NCBI GenBank assembly: GCA_038530575.1
Contig: JBCBCP010000001.1
Span: forward strand, 98,714 to 162,713
DNA length: 64,000 nt
Source of the DNA: JBCBCP01 sp038530575
GTDB taxonomy: Bacteria; Pseudomonadota; Alphaproteobacteria; Rhodobacterales; Rhodobacteraceae
Reading direction: 5' to 3'
Part shown: in pieces, positions 1-8,756 of the stretch
Position numbering within the stretch: position 1 is the stretch's first letter
How the letters are laid out: every line of letters starts with the position of its first letter
Made by a program: the position numbers and the translations under genes
The notes under the pieces: generated by a model
Told to the model about the DNA's origin: nothing
The model's input: the letters and a program-made list of their open reading frames with translations, nothing else
Database searches by the model: none

Positions 1-359
1 ACGTGGCGAAGATCCTGAACATCTATCCCAAGAAGGGCGCGATCGTTGAGGGCGCGGACGCGGATATCGTGGTTTGGGATCCGAAGATCACCAAGACGAT
101 TTCGCCCGCCAATCATCATTCCGTGCTGGACTACAACGTGTTCGAAGGGTTCGAGGTGAAAGCGCAGGCGCGGTATACTTTGAGCCGCGGCGAGGTGATC
201 TGGGCCTGGGGGCAGAATTCGCAGCCCAACCCGGGGCGCGGGCGGTTTGTGCCTCGGCCTGCGTTCCCGTCGGCGAGTGTGGCGCTGTCGAAGTGGAAGG
301 CGCTGACCGCGCCGAAAATGATCGAGCGTGATCCGCTGAACATTCCGGCGGGGATTTGA
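1..359 (+). CDS. hydA: Dihydropyrimidinase / D-hydantoinase, C-terminal fragment
   Basis: This is the last ~118 residues of a cyclic amidohydrolase; the 5' part lies before the window, and the first complete codon begins at base 3. The piece contains the end of the metal-dependent hydrolase fold (GADADIVVWDP) and the C-terminal tail typical of dihydropyrimidinases (SRGEVIWAWG, GRGRFVPR). The family opens dihydrouracil, dihydrothymine or hydantoin rings in reductive pyrimidine catabolism in the cytoplasm. The following genes are an NMT1-type ABC transporter in the same orientation, which fits uptake of a pyrimidine-like compound followed by ring opening. The metal ligands lie outside the window, so substrate cannot be refined. 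The GTG at base 3 is internal, not the true start. Confidence 0.88.
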   Translation, partial: VAKILNIYPKKGAIVEGADADIVVWDPKITKTISPANHHSVLDYNVFEGFEVKAQARYTLSRGEVIWAWGQNSQPNPGRGRFVPRPAFPSASVALSKWKALTAPKMIERDPLNIPAGI

Positions 360-854
360 GTGAGCGCACTTGAAACAGCCTGGCAGGCGCTGCCGGACAT
401 TCGAGAAGTTGAGCCCTACGCGACAACCTTCGCAGCCCTCGCCATCATCGGGATTGCGGTTCAGGCCCTTCTCCAACGCCGTTCGGTGCGCGCGGATGAG
501 GCGCGGCTGGCGCGGGAAAGCGCGGTGTTCGTTCATGGCGTCTTTGGCAGTGAAGAGTTCCGGCAGCTGCGCAAGATCGTTGGTGCCAAACACGAGCAAA
601 GCTATGAACGGATGTCTGATGACACCAAAGGCGCGTTTCGGGGCGTTTTGCACAATTACGGGATCGTGGCCCTCGCCTTTGTTGAGGGCGGCGTGACTGC
701 GCGCGTGGTTGAAAGCTACTGGGGTAGCATCCTTGCCAAGGATTGGGCGCGTCTTGCGCGCTTTGTGGCCGAAGAGCGGCGCAAGAATCCCAAGCTGCAT
801 CGCAACACCGAAGAGATGGTCGAGGCCGTGGAGAAGATCAGAAGTGGCAAGTAG
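360..854 (+). CDS. Small membrane-anchored protein, DUF4760-like
   Basis: The product has 164 residues and one predicted membrane helix near residues 22-40 (FAALAIIGIAVQALL), followed by a charged, mostly helical cytoplasmic part. Architecture and pattern resemble DUF4760 proteins, whose function is unknown; the match is from memory and weak. The GTG start follows the hydantoinase stop directly with no spacer, and the 3' end overlaps the ABC ATPase by 11 bases. The gene is therefore translationally embedded in the pyrimidine-uptake operon. It may be an accessory of the transporter or hydrolase, but nothing in the sequence shows a mechanism. Confidence 0.7.
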   Translation: MSALETAWQALPDIREVEPYATTFAALAIIGIAVQALLQRRSVRADEARLARESAVFVHGVFGSEEFRQLRKIVGAKHEQSYERMSDDTKGAFRGVLHNYGIVALAFVEGGVTARVVESYWGSILAKDWARLARFVAEERRKNPKLHRNTEEMVEAVEKIRSGK

Positions 855-1623
855 CGTTATCGCGGCAAAAGTCTTGGACCTAACTTTCCAGACAAATGAC
901 GGGCCGGTCCACGCTTTGAAGGGCGTATCGCTCGATATCGCGCAGGGTGATTTTGTCAGCTTCATTGGGCCTTCGGGCTGCGGGAAGACGACATTTCTAC
1001 GCTGTATGGCGGACTTGGAGCAGCCGACCGGCGGGACGATCACCGTGAACGGGGGCACGCCTGAGGCAGCCCGGAAGGCGCGGGCTTATGGGTACGTGTT
1101 TCAGGCGGCGGGGCTTTATCCGTGGCGGACGATCGGGCGGAATGTGTCCCTGCCGTTGGAGATCATGGGCTATTCCAAGGCCGAGCAGGCAGAGCGCGTG
1201 GCGCGAGTGCTGGAACTGGTGGAGCTTTCGGGGTTCGAAAAGAAATTCCCCTGGCAGCTGTCGGGCGGGATGCAGCAGCGGGCCTCGATTGCGCGCGCTT
1301 TGGCCTTTGATGCGGATATCCTGCTGATGGACGAGCCGTTTGGCGCGCTCGATGAGATTGTCCGGGACCACTTGAACGAGCAACTGTTGTCGCTTTGGGA
1401 CCGGACGGGCAAGACGATTGCCTTTGTCACGCACTCGATCCCGGAAGCCGTGTACCTGTCGACAAAGATCGTCGTCATGTCGCCACGGCCAGGGCGGATC
1501 ACGGATGTGATCGAGAGCACGCTGCCGCGGGAGCGCCCCTTGGACATTCGCGAAAGCCCGGAGTTTCTGGAGATCGCGCACCGGGTGCGGGACGGGCTGC
1601 GGGCGGGGCATGCCTATGATTGA
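844..1623 (+). CDS. ABC transporter ATPase, NitT/TauT/ThiZ type
   Basis: This 259-residue nucleotide-binding subunit drives import by the two permeases and binding protein downstream. Walker A is GPSGCGKTT (residues 42-50), the signature LSGGMQQR (139-146), and Walker B ILLMDEPF followed by GALD (159-170). The closest groups are the SsuB/TauB/ThiZ ATPases. The GTG at 844 is the preferred start: it gives the usual family N-terminus and a short overlap with the previous gene, whereas the reading frame stays open further upstream without a sensible protein. A 98-base spacer with a hairpin separates it from the first permease. Cytoplasmic, membrane-peripheral. Confidence 0.92.
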   Translation: MASSVIAAKVLDLTFQTNDGPVHALKGVSLDIAQGDFVSFIGPSGCGKTTFLRCMADLEQPTGGTITVNGGTPEAARKARAYGYVFQAAGLYPWRTIGRNVSLPLEIMGYSKAEQAERVARVLELVELSGFEKKFPWQLSGGMQQRASIARALAFDADILLMDEPFGALDEIVRDHLNEQLLSLWDRTGKTIAFVTHSIPEAVYLSTKIVVMSPRPGRITDVIESTLPRERPLDIRESPEFLEIAHRVRDGLRAGHAYD

Positions 1624-1639
1624 GCGCCGGCTTGTATCT

Positions 1640-1695
1640 GAGGGGCCCTCCCCTTACGGCGGCAAAGCCGCCTATCGGGCAGTGGGGGGGAGTTT
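1640..1695. repeat. Intergenic hairpin inside transporter operon
   Basis: Between the ATPase and first permease lies a perfect GGCGGC/GCCGCC stem with an AAA loop at 1658-1672. It is flanked by a C-rich run (CCCTCCCC) on the left and a G-rich run followed by T's on the right. It resembles an intergenic repeat and could reduce read-through into the permease genes. Confidence 0.45.
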
Positions 1696-1721
1696 TTTTA
1701 GCCAAGTGAAGGGGCGGCGCA

Positions 1722-2654
1722 GTGCGTAATATCCTGCCCGTTCTCACCGTGTTGGCCGTGATCGTGGTGATCTGGCAGCTGGCTGTGGCGCCGATGAACA
1801 TTCGTGTGGCGCTTGATCAGGCGGAGCGGGGCGGGGCGGAGATTGTGCCGGAAGGATCGGTGCCGCGGCGGGATATGTCTGTGTGGCGGCTGATGCTGGA
1901 TAATTCGGAGAATGTGGCGGCGGGCTATGCGCTGGAGCGGCCCCGTTTGCCGACGCCGGCGCAGGTCGGCGCAGAGCTTTGGAAGACCACCGGTGCCATG
2001 ATCGAAAGGGGGCGCGCCTGGTCGAAGCGGAGCCTGATATATCATGGGTGGATTACGTTGCAGTCCACCTTATGGGGGTTCTTTCTGGGAACCGCGATTG
2101 GGATCATCGGAGCGGTCGCGATTGTCTATTCGCGCACGGCGGAGTTGAGCCTGATGCCGTGGGCGATTATCAGCCAGACCGTGCCGATTGTGGCGCTTGC
2201 GCCCATGATCATCGTGCTGTCGGGGCAGCTGGGGGTCGATGGGCGCGGGGTGCCGAAGGCGATCATCTCGGCTTACCTGTGTTTCTTCCCGGTGCTGGTG
2301 GGGATGGTGAAGGGGCTGCGGGCGCCTTTGCCGGCTCAGCTGGATTTGCTGCGGACCTATAGTGCGGATGGCTTGCAGACCTTCCTTCGGCTGCGGCTGC
2401 CGGCGTCGGTGCCGTATCTGTTTACGTCGCTCAAGATCGGGATTGCAGCGGCTTTGGTTGGGACGATCGTGGGCGAGTTGCCGACCGGGGCCGTCGAAGG
2501 GCTTGGTGCGCGTATCCTGATAGGGGATCAGTTTGGCACGCCCTTGGCGATCTGGTCCGCGCTTTTTGCGGCCGCGATCCTTGCAGGGGTTCTGGTCACG
2601 CTCCTTGATCTGGCCCAGCGGGTGACGCTGCGGCGGATGGGGATGGCGGCATGA
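1722..2654 (+). CDS. ABC transporter permease 1 (BPD_transp_1)
   Basis: The product is a 310-residue inner-membrane permease with an N-terminal helix (residues ~5-22), a periplasmic stretch of about 80 residues, then a six-helix-type core. The EAA-like coupling loop (LRTYSADG ... FLRLRLPASVPYLF) that contacts the ATPase lies near residues 205-235. It belongs with NitT/TauT-type permeases used by THI5-like pyrimidine importers. The GTG start has an AAGGGG ribosome-binding site about nine bases upstream. It overlaps the second permease by four bases (ATGA), so the pair is translationally coupled. The long N-terminal periplasmic insert sets it apart from permease 2. Confidence 0.9.
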   Translation: MRNILPVLTVLAVIVVIWQLAVAPMNIRVALDQAERGGAEIVPEGSVPRRDMSVWRLMLDNSENVAAGYALERPRLPTPAQVGAELWKTTGAMIERGRAWSKRSLIYHGWITLQSTLWGFFLGTAIGIIGAVAIVYSRTAELSLMPWAIISQTVPIVALAPMIIVLSGQLGVDGRGVPKAIISAYLCFFPVLVGMVKGLRAPLPAQLDLLRTYSADGLQTFLRLRLPASVPYLFTSLKIGIAAALVGTIVGELPTGAVEGLGARILIGDQFGTPLAIWSALFAAAILAGVLVTLLDLAQRVTLRRMGMAA

Positions 2655-3490
2655 GTTGGCTGGTGTTTGCACTCGCTGCGTGGCTTGGTGGCTGGGCATT
2701 AAATGTCTGGCTTGCGCGGCGTGGGGATCGGCGCGCTGTGCAGATCGCGGTTCCGGTCATCTTTGGTCTGACGCTGATCGTGATTTGGGAGGCGCTGGTG
2801 CGGAGCTTTGGGGTGTCGCCCGTGATTCTGCCGCCGCCGACTATGGTGGTGCAAACTTTTGCCAGCTCGACCGATATCCTGTGGGTCGACTTCCAGCAAA
2901 CCGTGCTGAAGGGGGCGCTGCGTGGCTATCTGATCGGGGCTGTGGCGGCTTTGGTGACAGCCATTGCGATTGACCGCAGCGCGTTCCTGACGCGCGGTCT
3001 TCTGCCCATCGGGAACTTCGTTGCCGCTCTGCCCATCGTCGGGATCGCGCCGATCCTTGTGGGTTGGTTCGGGTTCGACTGGCAGTCCAAAGCCGCCGTG
3101 GTCGTTGTGATGGTCTTCTTCCCGATCCTCGTGAACACGGTGCAGGGATTGGCCGAAGCGAGCGCGATGCAGCGCGACCTGATGCGGACTTATGCGGCGG
3201 GCTACTGGCAGACGCTGTGGCGGCTGCGCTTGCCGGCCGCGATGCCGTTTCTTTTCAACGGGTTCAAGATTGCCACAACGCTGGCGCTGATTGGGGCCAT
3301 TGTTGCTGAATATTTTGGCTCTCCGACGCGGGGGATGGGGTTTCGCATCTCCACCGGGGTGGGGAGCTTGTCGATCGATCTGGTCTGGGCTGAGATCGCT
3401 GTGGCTGCGCTTGCAGGCACTGCTTTTTACGGGCTCGTGGCCTTTGTCGAACGGCGGGTGACCTTTTGGCACCCGTCACAAAGGGGATAA
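2651..3490 (+). CDS. ABC transporter permease 2 (BPD_transp_1)
   Basis: This 279-residue integral membrane protein has several hydrophobic helices and an EAA-type loop (MRTYAAGYWQTLWRLRLPA) near residues 177-196, so it should pair with permease 1 as a heterodimeric channel. Presence of two different permeases rather than one duplicated gene is common in pyrimidine/HMP-type and some taurine-like transporters. Its start lies inside the ATGA overlap with permease 1. The binding-protein gene begins 20 bases after its stop with its own strong ribosome-binding site, consistent with higher synthesis of the periplasmic subunit. Confidence 0.9.
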   Translation: MSWLVFALAAWLGGWALNVWLARRGDRRAVQIAVPVIFGLTLIVIWEALVRSFGVSPVILPPPTMVVQTFASSTDILWVDFQQTVLKGALRGYLIGAVAALVTAIAIDRSAFLTRGLLPIGNFVAALPIVGIAPILVGWFGFDWQSKAAVVVVMVFFPILVNTVQGLAEASAMQRDLMRTYAAGYWQTLWRLRLPAAMPFLFNGFKIATTLALIGAIVAEYFGSPTRGMGFRISTGVGSLSIDLVWAEIAVAALAGTAFYGLVAFVERRVTFWHPSQRG

Positions 3491-3510
3491 CAACCAACCT
3501 GGAGGGTAAC

Positions 3511-4488
3511 ATGAAGATCAAGGCAACATTTGCGGCGCTGGCACTGACGGCGTCCGGAGCATGGGCGGACGAGGTCACGCTACAGCTGAAATGGGTCACG
3601 CAGGCGCAATTCGCGGGCTATTACGTGGCGCTTGATAAGGGATTTTACGAGGAAGAAGGGCTTGATGTGACGATCAAGCCGGGCGGGCCGGACATCGCGC
3701 CGACGCAGGTCCTTGCTGGCGGCGGGGCCGATGTGACCGTTGAGTGGATGCCGGCAGCTCTGGCCGCGCGCGAAAAGGGCCTGCCGATGGTCAACATCGC
3801 GCAGCCCTTCAAGTCGTCGGGCATGATGCTGACCTGCCGCAAGGACGCGGGCGTGGAGACAACCGCTGACCTGCCGGGCAAGACGCTGGGCGTGTGGTTC
3901 TTTGGCAATGAATTTCCGTTCCTGAGCTGGATGAGCCAGCTTGAGATCCCGACCGATGGCAGCGACACGGGTGTGGAAGTGCTCAAGCAGGGCTTCAACG
4001 TCGATCCGATCCTGAACGGGCAGGCGGCCTGCGTGTCGACCATGACCTACAACGAATACTGGCAGATCATCGACGCCGGCCTGACCCCGGACGATCTGAC
4101 CGTGTTCAAGTACGAAGAGCAGGGTGTTGCGACACTGGAAGATGGCCTTTACGTGCTTGAGGAGAACCTTGAGGACCCGGCGTTTCAGGATCGTATGGTG
4201 CGTTTTGTGCGCGCCTCGATGAAGGGGTGGAAATACGCCGAGGAGAACCCGGGAGAGGCCGCGTTGATCGTTTTGGATAACGACGCAACCGGTGCGCAGA
4301 CTGAAAAGCATCAGACCCGCATGATGGGCGAGATTGCCAAGCTGACTGCGGGCAGCAATGGCGCCCTTGTGCCGGCCGACTTTGAGCGCACAGTGGATAG
4401 CCTGCTGGCGGGCGGGTCCGACCCAGTGATCACCAAGCGGCCCGAAGGCGCATGGACGCACATGATCACGGACAAGGCGCTGAACTAG
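3511..4488 (+). CDS. ABC substrate-binding protein, NMT1/THI5-like
   Basis: This 325-residue periplasmic binding protein begins with a Sec signal (MKIKATFAALALTASGAWA, cleavage before DEVT). The mature start, with LKWVTQAQFAGYYVA, is the hallmark of the NMT1/THI5 family, whose members bind hydroxymethylpyrimidine, formylaminopyrimidine or related compounds. The ATG at 3511 is chosen because GGAGG lies six bases upstream and it places the signal peptide correctly. As the last gene of the hydantoinase-transporter operon, it is followed by a strong terminator. The likely ligand is a pyrimidine, dihydropyrimidine or hydantoin, inferred from context. No TPP riboswitch is seen just before it. Confidence 0.92.
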   Translation: MKIKATFAALALTASGAWADEVTLQLKWVTQAQFAGYYVALDKGFYEEEGLDVTIKPGGPDIAPTQVLAGGGADVTVEWMPAALAAREKGLPMVNIAQPFKSSGMMLTCRKDAGVETTADLPGKTLGVWFFGNEFPFLSWMSQLEIPTDGSDTGVEVLKQGFNVDPILNGQAACVSTMTYNEYWQIIDAGLTPDDLTVFKYEEQGVATLEDGLYVLEENLEDPAFQDRMVRFVRASMKGWKYAEENPGEAALIVLDNDATGAQTEKHQTRMMGEIAKLTAGSNGALVPADFERTVDSLLAGGSDPVITKRPEGAWTHMITDKALN

Positions 4489-4505
4489 GCCCGATCACAT
4501 CTTTG

Positions 4506-4534
4506 AAAGGGCCGGTTTGCGCCGGCCCTTTTTT
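4506..4534 (+). terminator. Rho-independent terminator of pyrimidine transporter operon
   Basis: A perfect 10-bp stem (AAAGGGCCGG with CCGGCCCTTT) and a six-base loop run straight into further T's. It starts 17 bases after the binding-protein stop codon. Confidence 0.92.
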
Positions 4535-4593
4535 GTGGACACACTCACGACGCGCCCCATTTCTGATATCAAAGTAGTCTAGAGGGCCGGACG

Positions 4594-4857
4594 ATGACCA
4601 ATATGGAAGACATGAACACCAAACTGACCGAGGCGGAGCGCCAGCAGCAGGTGTACGACCGCGCCATGGCGTCGCTGTCGCTGGATAGCGCGCGGCAGGA
4701 GCGGAATGGACACGCCGTCATGTCCACCTTCATGAGCTACGGTGCCGCATCTGAGGGCACGGGCGTCTTCGGCAAAGTCAGCCAGGCCGCCAAGCTGTTC
4801 TGCATCGCGTTTGCGTTTGCGGTGCCGCCGCTGCTGGTCTGGGGCTATCTGCTCTGA
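4594..4857 (+). CDS. Small C-tail-anchored hypothetical protein
   Basis: The product has 87 residues: a polar, Glu/Gln/Met-rich N-terminal half and one hydrophobic helix at the very C-terminus (about residues 66-87, FCIAFAFAVPPLLVWGYLL). This looks like a tail-anchored or single-pass inner-membrane protein. I do not recognise a family. It sits alone between two strong terminators (4506-4534 and 4876-4913), so it is probably a monocistronic unit with a promoter in the ~60 bases upstream. Codon use matches its neighbours, which supports a real gene. Confidence 0.72.
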   Translation: MTNMEDMNTKLTEAERQQQVYDRAMASLSLDSARQERNGHAVMSTFMSYGAASEGTGVFGKVSQAAKLFCIAFAFAVPPLLVWGYLL

Positions 4858-4875
4858 TCTCAGCAATCACGCATG

Positions 4876-4913
4876 AAAAAGGGTGGCGCCCGGTTGGGAC
4901 GCCACCCTTTTTT
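4876..4913. terminator. Bidirectional rho-independent terminator
   Basis: A GGGTGGCG/CGCCACCC stem is flanked by AAAAA on the left and TTTTTT on the right. It can therefore terminate both the small plus-strand gene ending at 4857 and the minus-strand L,D-transpeptidase gene ending at 4929. Confidence 0.9.
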
Positions 4914-4928
4914 GTGTCGTGATCTGGC

Positions 4929-5483
4929 TTAAAGGACCGTGACAATCGTGCCGGTCGGCACACGGTTGTAGAGGTCAATCACATGCTCGTTCAGCATCCG
5001 AATGCAGCCGTTGGAGGCGGACTGGCCAATCGTGCGCGGCGCGGTGGTGCCGTGGATGCGGAAATAGGTGTCGACGCCGTTCTGGAACAGGTAAAGCGCG
5101 CGTGCGCCCAGCGGGTTGCCCGGGCCGCCCGGCTGGACATAGTCGTTGCCCTTGAACTTGCCGTAGGCCACCGGATCACGCTCGATCATCTCGTTGGTCG
5201 GGCGCCAGGTGGGCCACTCCTTCTTGACGGCGATCTCGGCGGTGCCGGTAAATTCGAGGCCGGCGCGGCCAACACCGCAGCCGTAGCGGATCGCCTTGCG
5301 TGGCTCGGTCACCCAGTAAAGGTAGTAAGACCGCGGCAGGATCAGCAGCTGACCGGGCTGGAAGTCTTTCTTGATGCGGACCTCTTGCGGGGTCGGATCG
5401 AAGGTGGACACATTGGCCAGCGCAGGTGCGGCAAGCGCGGTTGTCGCGGCTGCGGTTGTGGCAAGGAATGTACGGCGGTGCAT
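4929..5483 (-). CDS. L,D-transpeptidase (YkuD family)
   Basis: This 184-residue exported enzyme should form 3-3 cross-links in peptidoglycan or attach proteins to it. The N-terminus MHRRTFLATTAAATTALAAP is a signal peptide with a possible twin-arginine character. The YkuD catalytic motif is at the C-terminus: HGTT followed by SASNGCIRM, with the nucleophilic Cys and following Arg intact; the residue just before Gly-Cys is Asn where many members have His. The ATG at 5483 is preferred over an upstream in-frame ATG because it starts the signal peptide and has a GGGGAG site before it. A bidirectional terminator follows. Confidence 0.9.
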   Translation of the reverse strand: MHRRTFLATTAAATTALAAPALANVSTFDPTPQEVRIKKDFQPGQLLILPRSYYLYWVTEPRKAIRYGCGVGRAGLEFTGTAEIAVKKEWPTWRPTNEMIERDPVAYGKFKGNDYVQPGGPGNPLGARALYLFQNGVDTYFRIHGTTAPRTIGQSASNGCIRMLNEHVIDLYNRVPTGTIVTVL

Positions 5484-5663
5484 GGCAGAAGGCTCCCCGG
5501 GTAATGGATAAACTGTAGGCGGAGTGTCGCTGAACTTGGGCTGCGCGATCAAGGTAAGGAAAACCGGAAAGCGCGCAGAGTCACCGGGAGGCCACGGGTT
5601 TAGAGGCCTCTGTATTCAACTTTTCGTTAGCCGCAGCCTGAAGTACACAGCCCGCGATCAATA

Positions 5664-7319
5664 TTAACGGACGAACTTCTTGTGCTTGAGGCGCTTCGGC
5701 TCCAACGCATCCGCTCCGAGCCGCCGCTTCTTGTCTTCCTCGTAGTCTTCGAAGTTACCTTCGAACCATTCGACATGCGCCTCGCCCTCAAAGGCGAGGA
5801 TGTGAGTGCAGATGCGGTCGAGGAAGAAACGGTCGTGACTGATGACCACGGCGCAGCCGGCGAAATCGACCAGCGCGTCTTCCAATGCGCGCAGGGTTTC
5901 GACGTCCAGATCGTTGGTCGGCTCGTCCAGCAGCAGCACGTTGCCGCCGTCCTTCAGCAGGCGCGCCATGTGAACGCGGTTGCGCTCGCCCCCTGACAGC
6001 AGGGACACTTTCTTCTGCTGGTCGCCACCCTTGAAGTTGAAGGACGAGCAGTAAGCGCGGGAGTTCACTTGCGCGTCCCCCAGCTCGATCACCTCGGCCC
6101 CGCCAGAGATCGCTTCCCACACCGTCTCATCCGCCGCCAAATCGTCGCGGGACTGGTCCACATAGGACAGCTTGACCGTGTCGCCGTACTCGATCGTGCC
6201 CGCATCGGGCTGTTCCTGCCCGGTGAGCATTTTGAAAAGGGTCGATTTGCCCGCGCCGTTGGGGCCGATCACGCCGACGATCCCGCCGGGCGGTAGGGAG
6301 AAATCCAGCCCCTCGACCAGCAGTTTGTCGCCCATCGCCTTGGTCAGGCCCGCCACCTCGATCACCTTGTCGCCAAGGCGCGGGCCGTTCGGGATGACAA
6401 TCTGCGCGCGGCCGACCTTTTCGCGCTCCGACTGGCCCGCCAGCTCGTTATAGGCGTTGATCCGGGCTTTCTGCTTGGCCTGCCGGGCCTTCTGACCCTG
6501 TCGCATCCATTCCAGTTCGCGTTCCAGCGTTTTCTGGCGGGACTTGTCCTCGCGCGCTTCCTGCTCCAGCCGCTTGGCTTTCTGCTCCAGCCAAGACGAA
6601 TAGTTGCCCTCGTAGGGAATGCCCCGCCCGCGGTCGAGTTCAAGGATCCAGCCGGTGATGTCGTCAAGGAAGTAGCGGTCGTGGGTGACGATGAGGATTG
6701 TACCTTTATAGTCAATGAGGTGCTGCTGCAGCCACGCGATAGTCTCCGCGTCGAGGTGGTTGGTTGGCTCGTCCAAGAGCAGCATTTCCGGCGCCTCGAG
6801 CAGCAGCTTGCACAGCGCCACGCGGCGACGCTCGCCCCCGGACAAATTGCCCGGCATCGCGTCATCGGGCGGGCAGCGCAGCGCCTCCATGCTCACGTCG
6901 ATCTGCGCGTCGAGGTCCCAGAGGTTTTCGGCGTCGATCTGGTCTTGCAGCGCGGCCATCTCGTCCGCTGTCTCGTTGCTGTAGTTCATCGCCAGCTCAT
7001 TGTAGCGGTCTAGAATAGCCTTCTTTTCGGCGACGCCTTGCATCACGTTTTCGCGGACGGTGATTGTGTCGTCCAGATGTGGCTCCTGCGGCAGGTAACC
7101 GACCTTGGCGCCTTCAGCGGCCCATGCTTCTCCGGAGAAATCGGTGTCGAGGCCCGCCATGATCTTCATCAGCGTGGATTTGCCAGCGCCATTCACCCCA
7201 ACGACACCAATCTTCACGCCGGGCAGGAAGTTCAGGTGGATATTTTCGAATGTCTTTTTGCCGCCCGGATAGGTCTTCGACACACCGGACATGTGGTAGA
7301 CGTATTGATAAGCGGCCAT
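5664..7319 (-). CDS. ettA: Energy-dependent translational throttle protein EttA (ABC-F)
   Basis: This 551-residue ABC-F ATPase matches EttA length. Domain 1 has Walker A GVNGAGKST, LSGGERRR and a LLLDEPTNHLD Walker B; domain 2 has GPNGAGKST, LSGGERNR and LLLDEPTNDLD. A charged linker of about 80 residues between them (LEQEAREDKSRQK region) is the P-site tRNA-contacting segment. EttA binds the ribosomal E site and gates the first elongation step by ATP/ADP ratio. The ATG at 7319 is chosen because GGAGG lies just upstream and MAAYQYVYHMSGVSKTYPGG is the family N-terminus; the open frame extends further but makes no sense. It is divergent from the DUF900 gene. Confidence 0.96.
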   Translation of the reverse strand: MAAYQYVYHMSGVSKTYPGGKKTFENIHLNFLPGVKIGVVGVNGAGKSTLMKIMAGLDTDFSGEAWAAEGAKVGYLPQEPHLDDTITVRENVMQGVAEKKAILDRYNELAMNYSNETADEMAALQDQIDAENLWDLDAQIDVSMEALRCPPDDAMPGNLSGGERRRVALCKLLLEAPEMLLLDEPTNHLDAETIAWLQQHLIDYKGTILIVTHDRYFLDDITGWILELDRGRGIPYEGNYSSWLEQKAKRLEQEAREDKSRQKTLERELEWMRQGQKARQAKQKARINAYNELAGQSEREKVGRAQIVIPNGPRLGDKVIEVAGLTKAMGDKLLVEGLDFSLPPGGIVGVIGPNGAGKSTLFKMLTGQEQPDAGTIEYGDTVKLSYVDQSRDDLAADETVWEAISGGAEVIELGDAQVNSRAYCSSFNFKGGDQQKKVSLLSGGERNRVHMARLLKDGGNVLLLDEPTNDLDVETLRALEDALVDFAGCAVVISHDRFFLDRICTHILAFEGEAHVEWFEGNFEDYEEDKKRRLGADALEPKRLKHKKFVR

Positions 7320-7465
7320 TGGGTCCTCCAGGCTAAGCGTTCTTTCGCGGTTTAGGGTGCAGGGCGGCGATTGGCAATTCAGTTTGGCGGGCGCTGTGCC
7401 TGTCAAAAAGGGCTTTGCGCCCGCCCGGATTTGCGATGTTATGTGCCCCAGGAGGGCCGACTGCC

Positions 7466-8755
7466 ATGCGCCCATTCTTTGCCGCACTCTGTGGCCTCTG
7501 TGTCGCCCTACTAAGCGGCTGCGTTCAGGGCGCATTTCTTGCGCCGCCGCCAAACCTTTATCTTGAGGGGCGGAATTATCAGGCCGAGGCCGTGCCGGGG
7601 GTTTTGCAGACCGCGACGCCGACGATATTTTTTGTCACGGATCGCGCGCGGGATGGGGCAGGTTATGGCGCAAAGCGGTCCGATGCCATGGTCTTTGGCG
7701 CGGCGGATGTCAGTTTTGGCACCGGGCTGAGCTGGCAAGAGGTTGTGGCGCGCACGCATACCGACAGTGGCCGACGACTGTCGCGGCTGGAGGTACGGGA
7801 CACGCAGGCACTTGTGCAATTTTCCGGCACGCCACTGCCTTACGAGCGGGCGGACGGCGTACTTCGAACTGTGGCACAGGCGCGTGAGGTGTATCAGCAG
7901 GAGACACGCGCCTTTCAGGACGCCATCGCGGAACAAATCCGGCAGACCGGAAACACCCGCGTGCTTGTGTACGTTCATGGGTTCAATACCGGGTTTGATG
8001 ACACGCTGACGACGCTGGCCAACCTGTGGCACTTCGCCGGGCGTCGTACGGTTCCGGTGGCCTTTTCTTGGCCTGCGGGCAGCGGCATCGGCCCCATCGG
8101 ATATTTCAGTGACCGCGAAAGTGGAACCTTCGCGGTGCACCACGCCAAAGAGTTCCTGCGCATGATCGCGGCTATTCCCGAGGTCGAGGACATCGACATC
8201 GTTGCCCATTCGCGCGGCACCGATGTGATGACGCAAGCCTTGCGCGAGATGATCATTTTCGAACGCGGACGCGGTGTGCATCCCAAGTTGGGCATGAAGA
8301 CGGGCACGCTGATCCTGGCCGCGCCGGATCTTGATACGGGCATCGTGCGTCAACGGCTGGTGGCAGAGCGCTTTTCGGAGGCGTTTGAGCAGGTCAACGC
8401 CTATATCAATCCGCGCGACGCGGCGCTGCGGCTGTCGTCTATTCTGACAAAGTCGGACCGGTTTGGGGCCTTGCGGGCCGAGGATGTGAAGCCTGGCGAG
8501 ATCGCGCGTCTGAAAAAGCACGGTCTTGTTCATTTTATTCGTGTCGAGGGGCGGGTTGGCGGCACCTTTGGGCACAGCTATTTCCGCGACAACCCTGCTG
8601 TTCTGTCGGATATCGTGCTGGCTTTGCGCACGCGTGCGTTCCCGGGCGGTACCCTGCGTCCGCTAGAGGAAGGGGCTGACGGGATCTGGCAGCTTCATCC
8701 GAACTACCCGCTGGAGCGTTTGCCCGACCTTCTGCTGTTCGAGAGCCCGCGCTGA
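7466..8755 (+). CDS. DUF900-type alpha/beta-hydrolase lipoprotein
   Basis: The 429-residue product begins with a lipoprotein signal (MRPFFAALCGLCVALLSGC, lipobox LLSGC), so it should be anchored in the outer or inner membrane facing the periplasm. The core is an alpha/beta hydrolase of the DUF900 group: the strand-turn VYVHGFNTGFDD forms the oxyanion region and AHSRG (near residue 250) holds the likely nucleophile Ser. Substrate is unknown; esterase or lipase activity is the family expectation. The start at 7466 follows GGAGGG and gives the lipobox at the right distance. MOSC and nadD genes follow closely in the same direction. Confidence 0.85.
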   Translation: MRPFFAALCGLCVALLSGCVQGAFLAPPPNLYLEGRNYQAEAVPGVLQTATPTIFFVTDRARDGAGYGAKRSDAMVFGAADVSFGTGLSWQEVVARTHTDSGRRLSRLEVRDTQALVQFSGTPLPYERADGVLRTVAQAREVYQQETRAFQDAIAEQIRQTGNTRVLVYVHGFNTGFDDTLTTLANLWHFAGRRTVPVAFSWPAGSGIGPIGYFSDRESGTFAVHHAKEFLRMIAAIPEVEDIDIVAHSRGTDVMTQALREMIIFERGRGVHPKLGMKTGTLILAAPDLDTGIVRQRLVAERFSEAFEQVNAYINPRDAALRLSSILTKSDRFGALRAEDVKPGEIARLKKHGLVHFIRVEGRVGGTFGHSYFRDNPAVLSDIVLALRTRAFPGGTLRPLEEGADGIWQLHPNYPLERLPDLLLFESPR

Positions 8756-8756
8756 C

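Noticed and set aside
3491..3510. Possible TPP or other riboswitch before the NMT1/THI5-type binding protein
   Set aside because: The spacer is 20 bases and holds only a ribosome-binding site; the upstream gene covers the rest.
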